Below the pieces are notes generated by a model. The model was not told the DNA's origin. It was given only the letters and a program-made list of their open reading frames with translations, and did not search any database. Position numbers and translations under genes: made by a program. From contig DATGIQ010000301.1 in NCBI GenBank assembly GCA_035295665.1, forward strand, positions 1 to 31,322: a stretch of 31,322 bases of DNA. The letters run 5' to 3'. Positions 8,178-16,122 of this stretch are shown here, in pieces. How positions within the stretch are numbered: the stretch's first letter is position 1; the number at the start of each line of letters is the position of its first letter. Origin of the DNA: DATGIQ01 sp035295665 (lineage in GTDB: Bacteria; Planctomycetota; Planctomycetia; Gemmatales; Gemmataceae).

Positions 8178-10355
8178 ATGGCGGAATCCCTGGCTGGGGT
8201 CATCGAGCGTGTGACCTATCACAATCCGGAGAACGGCTTTGCGGTGCTCCGTGTCCTGGCGAACGGTCGCTCGGGACTGGTCACCGTCGTCGGGCATTTG
8301 GCCAATGCCCTGGCCGGCGAGTTCATCGAGGGGCATGGCGGGTGGGTCCAAGACCGCGATCATGGCCTGCAATTCAAGGCTGAAAACTTGCGCACCACGC
8401 CGCCGCACACCGCCGAGGGAATTGAGAAGTATCTTGCCTCCGGTCTCATCAAGGGAATTGGTCCCCACTTCGCGCGCAAGATTGTCGAAGTCTTCGGCGA
8501 ACGCACACTGGCCGTCATCGACGAAAGTCCCTCGTTCCTGCGTGAGGTACGCGGCATCGGCCCGCGCCGTATCCAGCTCATCCGCGAGGGCTGGCAAGAG
8601 CAAAAAGTCGTGCGCTCAATCATGGTTTTTCTCCAGTCGCACGGAGTCGGTACGGCCCGGGCAGTGCGGATCTACAAGACCTATGGCGACCAGGCCATCG
8701 AGCTGGTGCGTGCCAACCCGTACCGGTTGGCGACTGATATTTGGGGAGTCGGCTTCCGGACTGCGGATGAGCTAGCCGGCCGACTCGGGATTGACCGGGC
8801 CTCACCGCTCCGCGCCCGCGCTGCCCTACGCTATGTCCTGCAACAGTTGAGCAATGACGGCCATGTCTGCTATCCCGAAGCCGCGGTCATTCAGCAGACC
8901 GCCGAGCTGACGCAGATTGATCAGGCTATCGTCATGGCCGCGGTCGAGGAGGCACGAACAGAAGGAGAGATTGTCCGGGAGCCAACCCCCGAGGAACCGT
9001 GGCTCTATCTAAAACCGCTTTTCCTGGCGGAGTTGGGGGTGGCTCGTGCTGTTCAGGGTTTGCAAGGAGGAGACCATCCGCTGCCGGCCATCAAGACCGA
9101 CCTGGCCCTCGCCTGGGCCGAAAAAAAAATGGGCATCGAATTCGCCGAAACACAGCGTCAGGCCATTCGTCAGGCGGCTACTTCCAAGGTTTTGGTCATT
9201 ACCGGTGGACCTGGAACCGGCAAAACTACGATTGTTCGGGGCCTCCTGGAGATTTTCGCCGCCAAAGGGCTCCGCTGTTTGCTCTGTGCCCCGACCGGCC
9301 GGGCCGCCAAACGACTCAGCGAGACGACGGGGCGGGAAGCCAAAACGATCCATCGGCTCCTGGAATTCGATCCGGGCCAGGGCGGTTTCAAGCGTGACCG
9401 AGCCAATCCGTTGGAGCTAGAACTGCTGGTTGTGGACGAAGCGTCGATGGTGGACATCGTGCTCATGAACCAGCTCCTGCGGGCCATCCCGCCGCACGCC
9501 TGTGTAGTGCTGGTGGGCGACGTGGATCAGTTGCCTTCGGTTGGTCCCGGTACTGTCCTCCACGATATCATCGCTTCGCGCTCGGTTCCCGTGGTGCGCT
9601 TGACGGAGATCTTTCGCCAGGCAGAACGGAGCTGGATTGTCCGTGCCGCTCACCACGTCAATCACGGCGAGATGCCGGAATCGGCACCGGCCGGTCAGGG
9701 CGACTTCTACTTGGTGGAAGCCGACACCCCGGAATCGATTCTCGACCGGCTCATCACGCTGATCCGTGACCGAATTCCAGCCCGCTTCGAGTTAGACCCG
9801 TTCCGCGATATTCAAGTGCTGACGCCCATGAACCGCTCGCTGCTGGGAGCTCGGCATCTAAACGCCCGCCTTCAGGAAGTCCTCAATCCTCCGAAGCAGG
9901 GACCACAAATCGAGCGCTTCGGTTCAACGTATCGTCTGGGGGACAAGGTCCTGCAAACCGTCAACAATTATGACAAGGAAGTCTTCAACGGCGACATCGG
10001 CCGCGTCACGGCGATTGACGAAGTAGATCAGGAAATGACGGTCAGCCATGATGGGCGGGCTGTGACCTATGATTTCGGCGAACTGGACGAGCTGGCGTTG
10101 GCGTATAGCATGACGATCCACAAAGCCCAGGGGAGTGAGTACCCGGCCGTGGTGATTCCGCTCCATACGCAGCACTACATGATGCTTCAGCGGAATCTGC
10201 TCTATACCGGCATCACCCGCGGCAAACAGCTCGTGGTGCTCGTCGGCAGTCGGAAAGCGTTGTCGTTGGCGGTGCGGCGGCAGGATACGGTCCAGCGCTA
10301 TTCCGCACTCCGTCGACGGCTGCAAGAGGACACTGGCGCGAACGATCAAGCCTGA
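8178..10355 (+). CDS. recD2: RecD2-type ATP-dependent DNA helicase (SF1)
   Basis: 725 residues, the usual size for RecD2 (RecD-like helicase without RecBC). The N-terminus (ESLAGVIERVTYHNPENGF) is the typical OB-like domain. Helix-hairpin-helix elements follow at about 90-200 (GIGPHFARKIVEVFG, VRGIGPRRIQLI, IWGVGFRTADELA). Walker A GGPGTGKTT lies at about 343-351, preceded by the Q-motif-like FAETQRQAIRQA. Walker B LLVVDEASMVD is at about 416-426, then GDVDQLPSVGPG (motif III) and the LTEIFRQAERS region (motif IV). Near the end are YSMTIHKAQGSEYP (about 642-655) and LLYTGITRGKQLVVLVG (motif VI). It acts on DNA in the cytoplasm as a 5'-3' helicase involved in repair. It is probably in one transcript with the small gene before it, and is followed by a strong palindrome. 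Confidence 0.97.
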   Translation: MAESLAGVIERVTYHNPENGFAVLRVLANGRSGLVTVVGHLANALAGEFIEGHGGWVQDRDHGLQFKAENLRTTPPHTAEGIEKYLASGLIKGIGPHFARKIVEVFGERTLAVIDESPSFLREVRGIGPRRIQLIREGWQEQKVVRSIMVFLQSHGVGTARAVRIYKTYGDQAIELVRANPYRLATDIWGVGFRTADELAGRLGIDRASPLRARAALRYVLQQLSNDGHVCYPEAAVIQQTAELTQIDQAIVMAAVEEARTEGEIVREPTPEEPWLYLKPLFLAELGVARAVQGLQGGDHPLPAIKTDLALAWAEKKMGIEFAETQRQAIRQAATSKVLVITGGPGTGKTTIVRGLLEIFAAKGLRCLLCAPTGRAAKRLSETTGREAKTIHRLLEFDPGQGGFKRDRANPLELELLVVDEASMVDIVLMNQLLRAIPPHACVVLVGDVDQLPSVGPGTVLHDIIASRSVPVVRLTEIFRQAERSWIVRAAHHVNHGEMPESAPAGQGDFYLVEADTPESILDRLITLIRDRIPARFELDPFRDIQVLTPMNRSLLGARHLNARLQEVLNPPKQGPQIERFGSTYRLGDKVLQTVNNYDKEVFNGDIGRVTAIDEVDQEMTVSHDGRAVTYDFGELDELALAYSMTIHKAQGSEYPAVVIPLHTQHYMMLQRNLLYTGITRGKQLVVLVGSRKALSLAVRRQDTVQRYSALRRRLQEDTGANDQA

Positions 10356-10387
10356 CTGGGCCGACGCACAGGTACCGACTGGTTCCA

Positions 10388-10438
10388 CTGCATGCGTATC
10401 GCGTTTGGTGTTTCACTCCGAACGCGATACGCATGCAG
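10388..10438. terminator. Strong hairpin between convergent genes, probable bidirectional terminator
   Basis: CTGCATGCGTATCGCGTT (10388-10405) is exactly complementary to 10421-10438, and GG/CC pair further inside after one mismatch; the loop is about 9 bases. It lies 33 bases after the recD2 stop and 25 bases after the stop of the convergent peptidase gene. There is no clear T-run, so intrinsic termination is plausible rather than shown; it could also be a dispersed palindromic element. Confidence 0.7.
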
Positions 10439-10463
10439 CCACTGGGTTGTTGGAAATAATTCG

Positions 10464-11159
10464 CTAGTCCCTTCGCCCGCCCAAGAGACCCGAGCGCAAC
10501 AGGAAATAGAGCAGTGTCAATACGGCCGTGACGGTTGCCGCCACGTAGGTCAGAGCCGCAGCGTTGAGCACATTGGCCACGGTTCGGTCTTCCTCCGCCG
10601 AAACGAGCCCCGCGTCGACCAGGGCGATGCGAGCGCGGCGGCTGGCGTCAAACTCCACGGGCAAATTCACGAGCTGGAATACCACGGTCACCGCGAACGC
10701 CGCGATGCCAATGTAAATCAAACCGGCCAGGTGCAGCAAAAAACCAACCACGAGAATGAGCCACGACAAGTTGCTGCCAACCGTCGCCAGCGGGACAAGG
10801 CCGTTCCGCATCACCAGCAGCGGATACCGGCTCGCTTCCTGCATGGCGTGGCCACATTCATGAGCCGCCACTCCCAGGGCCGCCAGTGAACGGCCTGCGT
10901 AAACATCGGGGCTGAGGCGTAAGACGCGCTTCCCCGGTACATAATGGTCCGACAAAAACCCCTCGACGGGCTCAATTTCAACTCCGGGCACGCCGGCAGC
11001 GTGGAGGAGCCGAGCGGCTGCCTGGGCCCCAGTATAGCCGCTTTGTGCCGGGATCTGTTTCGCCCGACTGAAGGCCATCTGAACCCGCATCTGAGCCCAC
11101 ATGGCCAAGAGCAGCCCGGGGGCGAGGATCAGGAAATACATCGGGTCAAACCACAACAT
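10464..11159 (-). CDS. Membrane zinc metallopeptidase, YugP family (PF04298-type)
   Basis: 231 residues. The N-terminus MLWFDPMYFLILAPGLLLAMWAQMRV is a membrane helix with the DP..Y and WAQ pattern of Bacillus YugP. The zinc site HECGH is at residues 100-104 (AAHECGHAMQEA), and the family block LSPDVYAGRSLAALGVAAHE precedes it. Further membrane segments are LSWLILVVGFLLHLAGLIYIGIA-type around 130-160 and a last helix around 200-220. The conserved NLPVEFDASRRA segment follows the central helices. The family's natural substrate is not established; a role in membrane protein turnover is inferred. AAAGG is 9 bases before the ATG. It is convergent with recD2. Confidence 0.93.
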   Translation of the reverse strand: MLWFDPMYFLILAPGLLLAMWAQMRVQMAFSRAKQIPAQSGYTGAQAAARLLHAAGVPGVEIEPVEGFLSDHYVPGKRVLRLSPDVYAGRSLAALGVAAHECGHAMQEASRYPLLVMRNGLVPLATVGSNLSWLILVVGFLLHLAGLIYIGIAAFAVTVVFQLVNLPVEFDASRRARIALVDAGLVSAEEDRTVANVLNAAALTYVAATVTAVLTLLYFLLRSGLLGGRRD

Positions 11160-11250
11160 CGAATTCGCCTTTCTTCGTGTGCACGTTGGATTGGGAGCTG
11201 AATCCCTGCTCCTATTTTACACACTTCCCACCGCAAGAAGCCAAGCGTCA

Positions 11251-11326
11251 GGGGATACCAGCCTGGAGCGCAAGCGAACGGACAGCGTAACGCCTTCCTT
11301 CGCTTGCGCTTCAGGCTGGTGTCCCT
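11251..11326. repeat. Long inverted repeat with ACCAGCCTG-type arms
   Basis: The 28-base arm 11251-11278 pairs with 11299-11326 at 25 positions around a 20-base loop. The core is CCTGGAGCGCAAGCGAA. It lies between the start of the peptidase gene and the end of the protease fusion, both on the minus strand, and ends 29 bases from the fusion's stop. It could end the fusion's transcript or be a dispersed element; no T-run is present. Confidence 0.7.
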
Positions 11327-11355
11327 GAGTTACGACAACTTTTGTCCGCTAGCTC

Positions 11356-13569
11356 TTAGCGATCCGAAAGCAGCCGGCGCAGTTCGAGCACGCGTTCCCG
11401 GCTGACGCCTTCGGGTTCGTGCTCCAACAGCCAATCGACATCCTGGCGTGCGCCCGCTTTGTTCCCCGTCTGAAGACGAGCCGCGGCCCGCAAAAGGCGT
11501 TCATTGCCCGCTTCCGGGGCAATGACCAGGATCGTATCGAGATAGCGCAGAGCGCCGTCGATGTCACCGTCCGCGCGAGTCAGACCGAGCAGGTTATGCA
11601 GCATGCGGACGAGGATCGCTTTTTTCCCGACCGGCCGCAGGTCTTCCTCTCGAAGCTCCTCGCCCGTGATTTTCTGCACGATCTGTGCCGCCTCTTCCCG
11701 GCTCAGGGTCCGACCGCCGTCATACACGTCAATCCACTGCGGCTTCCCTTTGGCGGGGCGATGCTCGACAATGAAATGCCCCGGAAGACCGATGCCGGCC
11801 ATGCGCATGCCTAACCGGTGCGCCAGCTCCATGTAGAGAACCGACAGGGTAATCGGGAGCCCCTCCCGATCGTCGATGACTTCGTTGAGGTAGCTGTTGG
11901 CGCGGTTGTAGTAATCCCCGCGGCTGCCATGGAAACCACGCTCCGTGAACAGGTACTTGTTCAAGGCGCCCAGCTTGTCCGCTTCATCTGCAGCGGTGGG
12001 GAGGCTTGCATTCACTTCACGGGCCATCCGCTCCAGCTCTTTGCGGTAAACCGGAAGATCGACTTCTTCATTGTCCAGCTTCGCAATCAGCAGAGCTGCC
12101 CCAAAGAGATCGATGTCGTCCTCCTGCCGCTGGAGCGCATGGGCCAGCTCGGTTTGAATGTGCTTCTGGTGGACGGCCGAGGCCAGCGTGCGCAACCGGG
12201 CGGCCTGTTGCTCCAGGAGTTTGGCCCGATTCCGCAAGACTTCCACGCTGGCGGCTGCGTCCGGGAGGAGCGTATCGAGCAACTCCGACGTGGGCGGTTC
12301 AGACGGGGCCAACGCATCGATGGACTTGCTGATTCGGTTCACGATCTCCGCCGGCAGAGTTTGGGAATGGATCTTCTTGCCCACCTGAAAATGTTTGAAT
12401 TCCGGCCGGGTAGCGCGGAATTTTGCCAGGCCAACTCTGCCGCCGCCAAGTCCTTGGGCCGCTTCTTCCATGACAAGCTGATCGTTGACGTAGCAGCGAA
12501 TCTTGTCCTTGTCGACGTGGACCTTGAGGGCGTTCCATTCACCGGGCCGATAGTGCGGACTGGGTTCTTGCTTGAGGATCTTCCACGAATAGACATCGGG
12601 ACCATCGAAGCGCGTGAGGCGGAGTTGGCCGGCGCTGGGATAAAAACCGTAATGTTTGTCCCGGCCGTCGGCCTGGAAGACTAACCCCGCGGCCCCGGCT
12701 TCATCATCGAGGCGGACGGTGACGGCCAACTCATAGGGCGGTTCCGGAACAGGCTGCTGGGATAAACAGAGCGACCGGCCGCCAAAGCCGGTTCCGAAAC
12801 CTTCAGCCAAGATCTTTGCGCCGCGCTGCCTCCAGCGCGCGTCGAACAGGACTGTCCATTCCGCGGGGTCGAGCTGGCCGATCGTCAGCCAGCGCGACAT
12901 CGGAATGGGATTTGGCTTCTTCAAGAGCGGTTGCAACTCGTTGATCGGAACGGCAAACCCGAGATTTCGGGTCACGGCCGACTTCATGGTAAGAATTCCC
13001 TGCACTCGTCCGGATAGGTCGAGAATCGGCCCGCCGCTGTTGCCCGGTTCGACGGGGATGGCCAACTGAATCATCGGCCGGCCATCAATCTCGCGCTTGC
13101 CGGAGACGACCCCGGAAACGACACTGTACGTGAGCCCGGCCGGATTTCCGAGAGCGACTACGCTCTGCCCTTCCTTGAGCTGGTCGGAATTCCCTAGCTC
13201 CAGGGCCGGCAAGCCCTTGGCCGCCACGCGCAGCAAGGCCAAATCGCGCGCTCGGTCCGAGGCATGCACGGAGATCACTTCATAGGGCTTGCCGTCCGCG
13301 CTCTCCACGGTGATCGGACGAGCCTCGCCAAGGACATGCAGATTGGTAGCGATGAGGCCATCGGCATCGACCACGAAGCCGGTCCCGAGCCCCGCCTGTT
13401 TGCCATCGCGCCCCGCATGCTTGATCACGACGACGGATTGGCGCGCCAGAGCCGTGATTTGCTCCACGGACTTGCCGGGTGGTGAAGCCGCTTTGTGCTC
13501 CTCATCCGCCAACACCATCAGAGCGAAGGTCAGGAGTACGCCAAGTGTCCAATTCCAGATCGGCCTCAT
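11356..13569 (-). CDS. Three-part fusion: HtrA-like serine protease, lectin-like sandwich, SirB1-type transglutaminase-like/TPR domain
   Basis: About 737 residues from the ATG at 13569, chosen because GAGG lies 10 bases before it and a signal peptide follows (WNWTLGVLLTFALMVLA); a start at 13596 is also possible. Residues about 30-210 form a trypsin-like S1C protease with visible triad His78 (TNLHVLG), Asp109 (RARDLALLRV) and Ser178 (EPGNSGGPI). Residues about 240-400 (WTVLFDARW, YELAVTVRLDDEAGAAGLVF, GEWNALKVHVDKDKIRCYVN, GGRVGLAKF) resemble the DUF1080/concanavalin-like sandwich. The C-terminal region from about 510 has the SirB1 signature SYLNEVIDDREGLPITLSV, ELAHRLGMRMAGIGLPGHF, then helical repeats. 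No PDZ domain is seen. An envelope protease with a carbohydrate- or peptide-binding module is inferred; the partner and substrate are unknown. Confidence 0.9.
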   Translation of the reverse strand: MRPIWNWTLGVLLTFALMVLADEEHKAASPPGKSVEQITALARQSVVVIKHAGRDGKQAGLGTGFVVDADGLIATNLHVLGEARPITVESADGKPYEVISVHASDRARDLALLRVAAKGLPALELGNSDQLKEGQSVVALGNPAGLTYSVVSGVVSGKREIDGRPMIQLAIPVEPGNSGGPILDLSGRVQGILTMKSAVTRNLGFAVPINELQPLLKKPNPIPMSRWLTIGQLDPAEWTVLFDARWRQRGAKILAEGFGTGFGGRSLCLSQQPVPEPPYELAVTVRLDDEAGAAGLVFQADGRDKHYGFYPSAGQLRLTRFDGPDVYSWKILKQEPSPHYRPGEWNALKVHVDKDKIRCYVNDQLVMEEAAQGLGGGRVGLAKFRATRPEFKHFQVGKKIHSQTLPAEIVNRISKSIDALAPSEPPTSELLDTLLPDAAASVEVLRNRAKLLEQQAARLRTLASAVHQKHIQTELAHALQRQEDDIDLFGAALLIAKLDNEEVDLPVYRKELERMAREVNASLPTAADEADKLGALNKYLFTERGFHGSRGDYYNRANSYLNEVIDDREGLPITLSVLYMELAHRLGMRMAGIGLPGHFIVEHRPAKGKPQWIDVYDGGRTLSREEAAQIVQKITGEELREEDLRPVGKKAILVRMLHNLLGLTRADGDIDGALRYLDTILVIAPEAGNERLLRAAARLQTGNKAGARQDVDWLLEHEPEGVSRERVLELRRLLSDR

Positions 13570-13696
13570 GGAACGCCTCGTTTTCCGGCTCTGCATCCCC
13601 GGCGTGCCGCGCTTGCCGACCAAGTTGCGCGCAGAGAACGCGGAGGACGCAGAGAAAATGGACCAACCATCCCAGCCCCCTTTTTTGCACTGGCGC

Positions 13697-14446
13697 TCAC
13701 GAGGTCAGTGCCGACCGGGTAAATTGGTTCGGCTTGAATTCCGGGTTGATGCGGAGGTCGCGAAACATGTATTCGCCAATGAGCTTGCCGTTCGGATCCT
13801 TCAACACGGTGCCCATTTGGAGCCAGGTTTCCTTGTCGATGTAAATCGTGATATCGGTGATGTTGTCTTCTTCCGGCTCGGAGCAGGTCCGCCGAAGCAC
13901 GTAACAGGGGCGGTCGCCGACTTCGCGAACCTTGCGGACACCGAGATATTCGACATGCAAGGTCCCTTTTTCCTTGGCGGCTTTCCAGTCACGGTAGGTT
14001 TTCTGAATTGCAGCCTTCAGGCCAAATTCCTTCATGGTGTAACGGCCCGACTGGCGCGCATCCTCGCCATCCACATCGCGCTCAACGACCTTGACGAAAA
14101 CACCGGCCAGGCCCGCCGGCTTGGCCAACATTTTCCCCCCGTTTTCTCCCTCGACATAAAGCGAGCTTTCCGCCTTGCGCTGTCCGTGCAGCCAGTGCAT
14201 GAACACGCTATAGGGCTTCTCGCGATAGAAGCACTCGATGTCCTCGCTCGGCTGTAGCTTGCCGCCGATGCGTTCCTGCTTATGGAGGATGACACTGTAG
14301 CCCTGGATCCCCAGCTGCTCGTAATGCTGCACACATTTCTCGAGGAAGCGAACGACATCCCCAGTGGGCAGCGGCTCCCGCGTCGTGCCGGATGGTTGGG
14401 GGGCGGAGAGGAGGCAGACGAAGAACCATGCGAGTCGACCATTCAC
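13697..14446 (-). CDS. DUF1571 domain secreted protein
   Basis: About 249 residues from a GTG at 14446, preceded by GGAGG with a 7-base spacer; this start gives a signal peptide (VNGRLAWFFVCLLSA). A longer open frame upstream to 14704 lacks such support and would run into the divergent gene's leader. The body has the DUF1571 pattern: ...FLEKCVQHYEQLGIQGYSVILHKQERIGG, then EDIECFYREKPYSVFMHWL, GRYTMKEFGLKAAIQKT, an acidic YIDKETWLQMGTVLKDPNG segment and final YMFRDLRINPEF. This is a planctomycete-rich family with a fold expected to resemble lipoprotein carriers LolA/LolB; the cargo is unknown. It lies 127 bases before the protease fusion on the same strand and may be transcribed with it. Confidence 0.88.
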   Translation of the reverse strand: MNGRLAWFFVCLLSAPQPSGTTREPLPTGDVVRFLEKCVQHYEQLGIQGYSVILHKQERIGGKLQPSEDIECFYREKPYSVFMHWLHGQRKAESSLYVEGENGGKMLAKPAGLAGVFVKVVERDVDGEDARQSGRYTMKEFGLKAAIQKTYRDWKAAKEKGTLHVEYLGVRKVREVGDRPCYVLRRTCSEPEEDNITDITIYIDKETWLQMGTVLKDPNGKLIGEYMFRDLRINPEFKPNQFTRSALTS

Positions 14447-14603
14447 GGTACACCCTCCGGACCACGGAAGGAAATTTCTTTCGGTCAATCTACGCGGCTG
14501 CCAGGCACCGGGCAACCGAAGCCGCCATCCAGACGATGCGGCACCTTGCCAGGCCGATTCCCGCCTGCTAGTGTACAGACTCACGACCGGAGGCCTTGGG
14601 GTA

Positions 14604-15890
14604 ATGAAGGAGCTGTTCCGATCGGCACTGCATTGGTTGGCCGACACACGTCTGGCCCGCAGTGTGGCGGACACGATTTTCCGTGGTCTGGCCCGCCGTC
14701 GCATCCTGGAGCTGGATCAGACGGGGCTGGTGCGTGCGCAGAACCGTACGCTGCTCGGCCTGGTTCACCGCGCTCGCCAGACTCGTTTTGCTCATGATCA
14801 CGATTTCCCGCGGATCCGCACGGCCAGCGACTTTCGGCGCCTCGTACCGCTGCGAACGCCCGCGGAGTTGTGGCGCGAATACTGGCAACCGGCGTTTCCC
14901 AACCTGGCTGGCGCGACCTGGCCCGGCCCGATTCCCTATCTGGCGATCTCTTCCGCCCAGCTCAACGGCAGCTTCCCTTACGTCCCGATCTCGCCGGACC
15001 TGTGGGCCGCTCAGCAAACTGCCGCGTTGACCAGCCTGGCCTTTGTCTTGCACGCGCGTCCTCGCTCTCGCCTTTGCAGTGGCCGGCTGTTGCTCCTGGG
15101 CGGGGGCACCACCTTGACGCCCCCCGGCGATTTCCAGCCGCCCGACAGTCTGGAAGCCATCGCCATCCGTGAATTGCCCGCCGTCCTCCGACCCTATGCC
15201 TGTACCGTTTCCCCTACGGACCGGGAATCCGATGACCAACCGCTCCACGAGCTGGCCGAGCGCAGCATTGCGACGCCGGTGACCTGCATTGCCGGGTCGA
15301 TCGAGCGGTTGGTCCCGTTCCTCACGCGCATCCAGCGCCTGACGGGGCGGGAGCGACTGGCGGACATCTGGCCGAGCCTGGTTGCGGTGCTGTACGCCCG
15401 CGGACCGACCGAGCCAGACCGTGCCCATCTGGAGAGCGTGATCGCCAGTCCGGAGGTTCTGTGTCTGGAAATGGTGTTCCGACCGGAAGGGGCGATCGCC
15501 ATCGAAGATCCGCGTCACCATCGCCTCCGCCTGTTGCCGGATTTGGGCGTCTATTTTGAGTTCGTGCCGGTCGATCAGGTGGGGAAGCCGAGGCCGGAGC
15601 GTTACAGCGCGGGCCAGGTGAAGCGGGGCATTCCGTATGCGTTGGCGCTTTCGTCCCCGGCCGGGGTATGGGCCTGCCTGGTTGGAAGCGTGGTGCGTTT
15701 CGAGCAGGAGAATCCGCCGCTGCTCCACTTGGTGGAATCGTGCACGCCCTGGGAGTTGGCAGCCCGAGCCGAACCCCTGCCGGGTAACGTCGGCGGCGGC
15801 CGTGCGTTCCCTACGCAGCCGCCCCATATGCGGCCTGCCGCCCTGCCCGGTCGACCTTTCCGCGGCGCCCTGGCCATTCGGAAAGATTGA
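14604..15890 (+). CDS. GH3-like protein, short and with degenerate adenylation motifs
   Basis: About 428 residues from the ATG at 14604, with GGAGG at 14589-14593 upstream. The N-terminal segment (LVHRARQTRFAHDHDFPRI, then SDFRRLVPLRTPAELWREYW) matches the GH3 acyl-adenylate family. The P-loop position, normally TSGTTG.PK.IP, reads ISSAQLNGSFPYVPIS, and the Y[RK]xGD motif near the end reads WACLVGSVVRF, so Asp is replaced by Ser. GH3 enzymes usually continue for another 60-150 residues after that motif; here the chain ends in a Pro/Arg-rich tail. Residue loss and short length suggest an inactive or strongly diverged relative; the middle (CLEMVFRPEGAIAI, YFEFVPVDQ) still fits the family. No signal peptide. 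The stop is just before the conserved promoter-like block of the propeller cluster. Confidence 0.8.
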   Translation: MKELFRSALHWLADTRLARSVADTIFRGLARRRILELDQTGLVRAQNRTLLGLVHRARQTRFAHDHDFPRIRTASDFRRLVPLRTPAELWREYWQPAFPNLAGATWPGPIPYLAISSAQLNGSFPYVPISPDLWAAQQTAALTSLAFVLHARPRSRLCSGRLLLLGGGTTLTPPGDFQPPDSLEAIAIRELPAVLRPYACTVSPTDRESDDQPLHELAERSIATPVTCIAGSIERLVPFLTRIQRLTGRERLADIWPSLVAVLYARGPTEPDRAHLESVIASPEVLCLEMVFRPEGAIAIEDPRHHRLRLLPDLGVYFEFVPVDQVGKPRPERYSAGQVKRGIPYALALSSPAGVWACLVGSVVRFEQENPPLLHLVESCTPWELAARAEPLPGNVGGGRAFPTQPPHMRPAALPGRPFRGALAIRKD

Positions 15891-15898
15891 AAAACCAC

Positions 15899-15927
15899 TT
15901 GCATTCGCCTGGGCTTTGGTGTCCAAT
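15899..15927 (+). promoter_or_regulatory. Promoter-like element of propeller gene 1, shared with gene 2
   Basis: TTGCAT (15899-15904) and TCCAAT (15922-15927) are 17 bases apart, with an A-rich stretch just upstream. The same boxes at the same distance occur at 17881-17909 before the next gene, and similarity continues for about 40 bases downstream (CCTnTTnGAnCGG, GCCTCG). This would give a 5' leader near 190 bases. The box sequences are only partial matches to TTGACA/TATAAT. Confidence 0.5.
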
Positions 15928-16122
15928 GGGAGCCTATTCGATCGGAATAGAGCCTCGTACGTTCTCCCCAATTATGTGGGCTCGTTTCCCGCCCCGAGTA
16001 CGTGACCCCCTGCTTTGATACGGAAGGATTCGGCCTCACCATCGCATACTGTACAGGTCGTCAAGGGCCACACTGTCGTTGCCTCCTTGGCGATCGCTTC
16101 ATCCCTTGTCGAGGAGGACACC

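Noticed and set aside
14568..15971. 467-codon minus-strand open frame
   Set aside because: Opposite the GH3-like gene; its Arg/Gln-rich residues show no family pattern. Its N-terminus resembles another antisense frame at 17541 only because the promoter-like DNA is duplicated.
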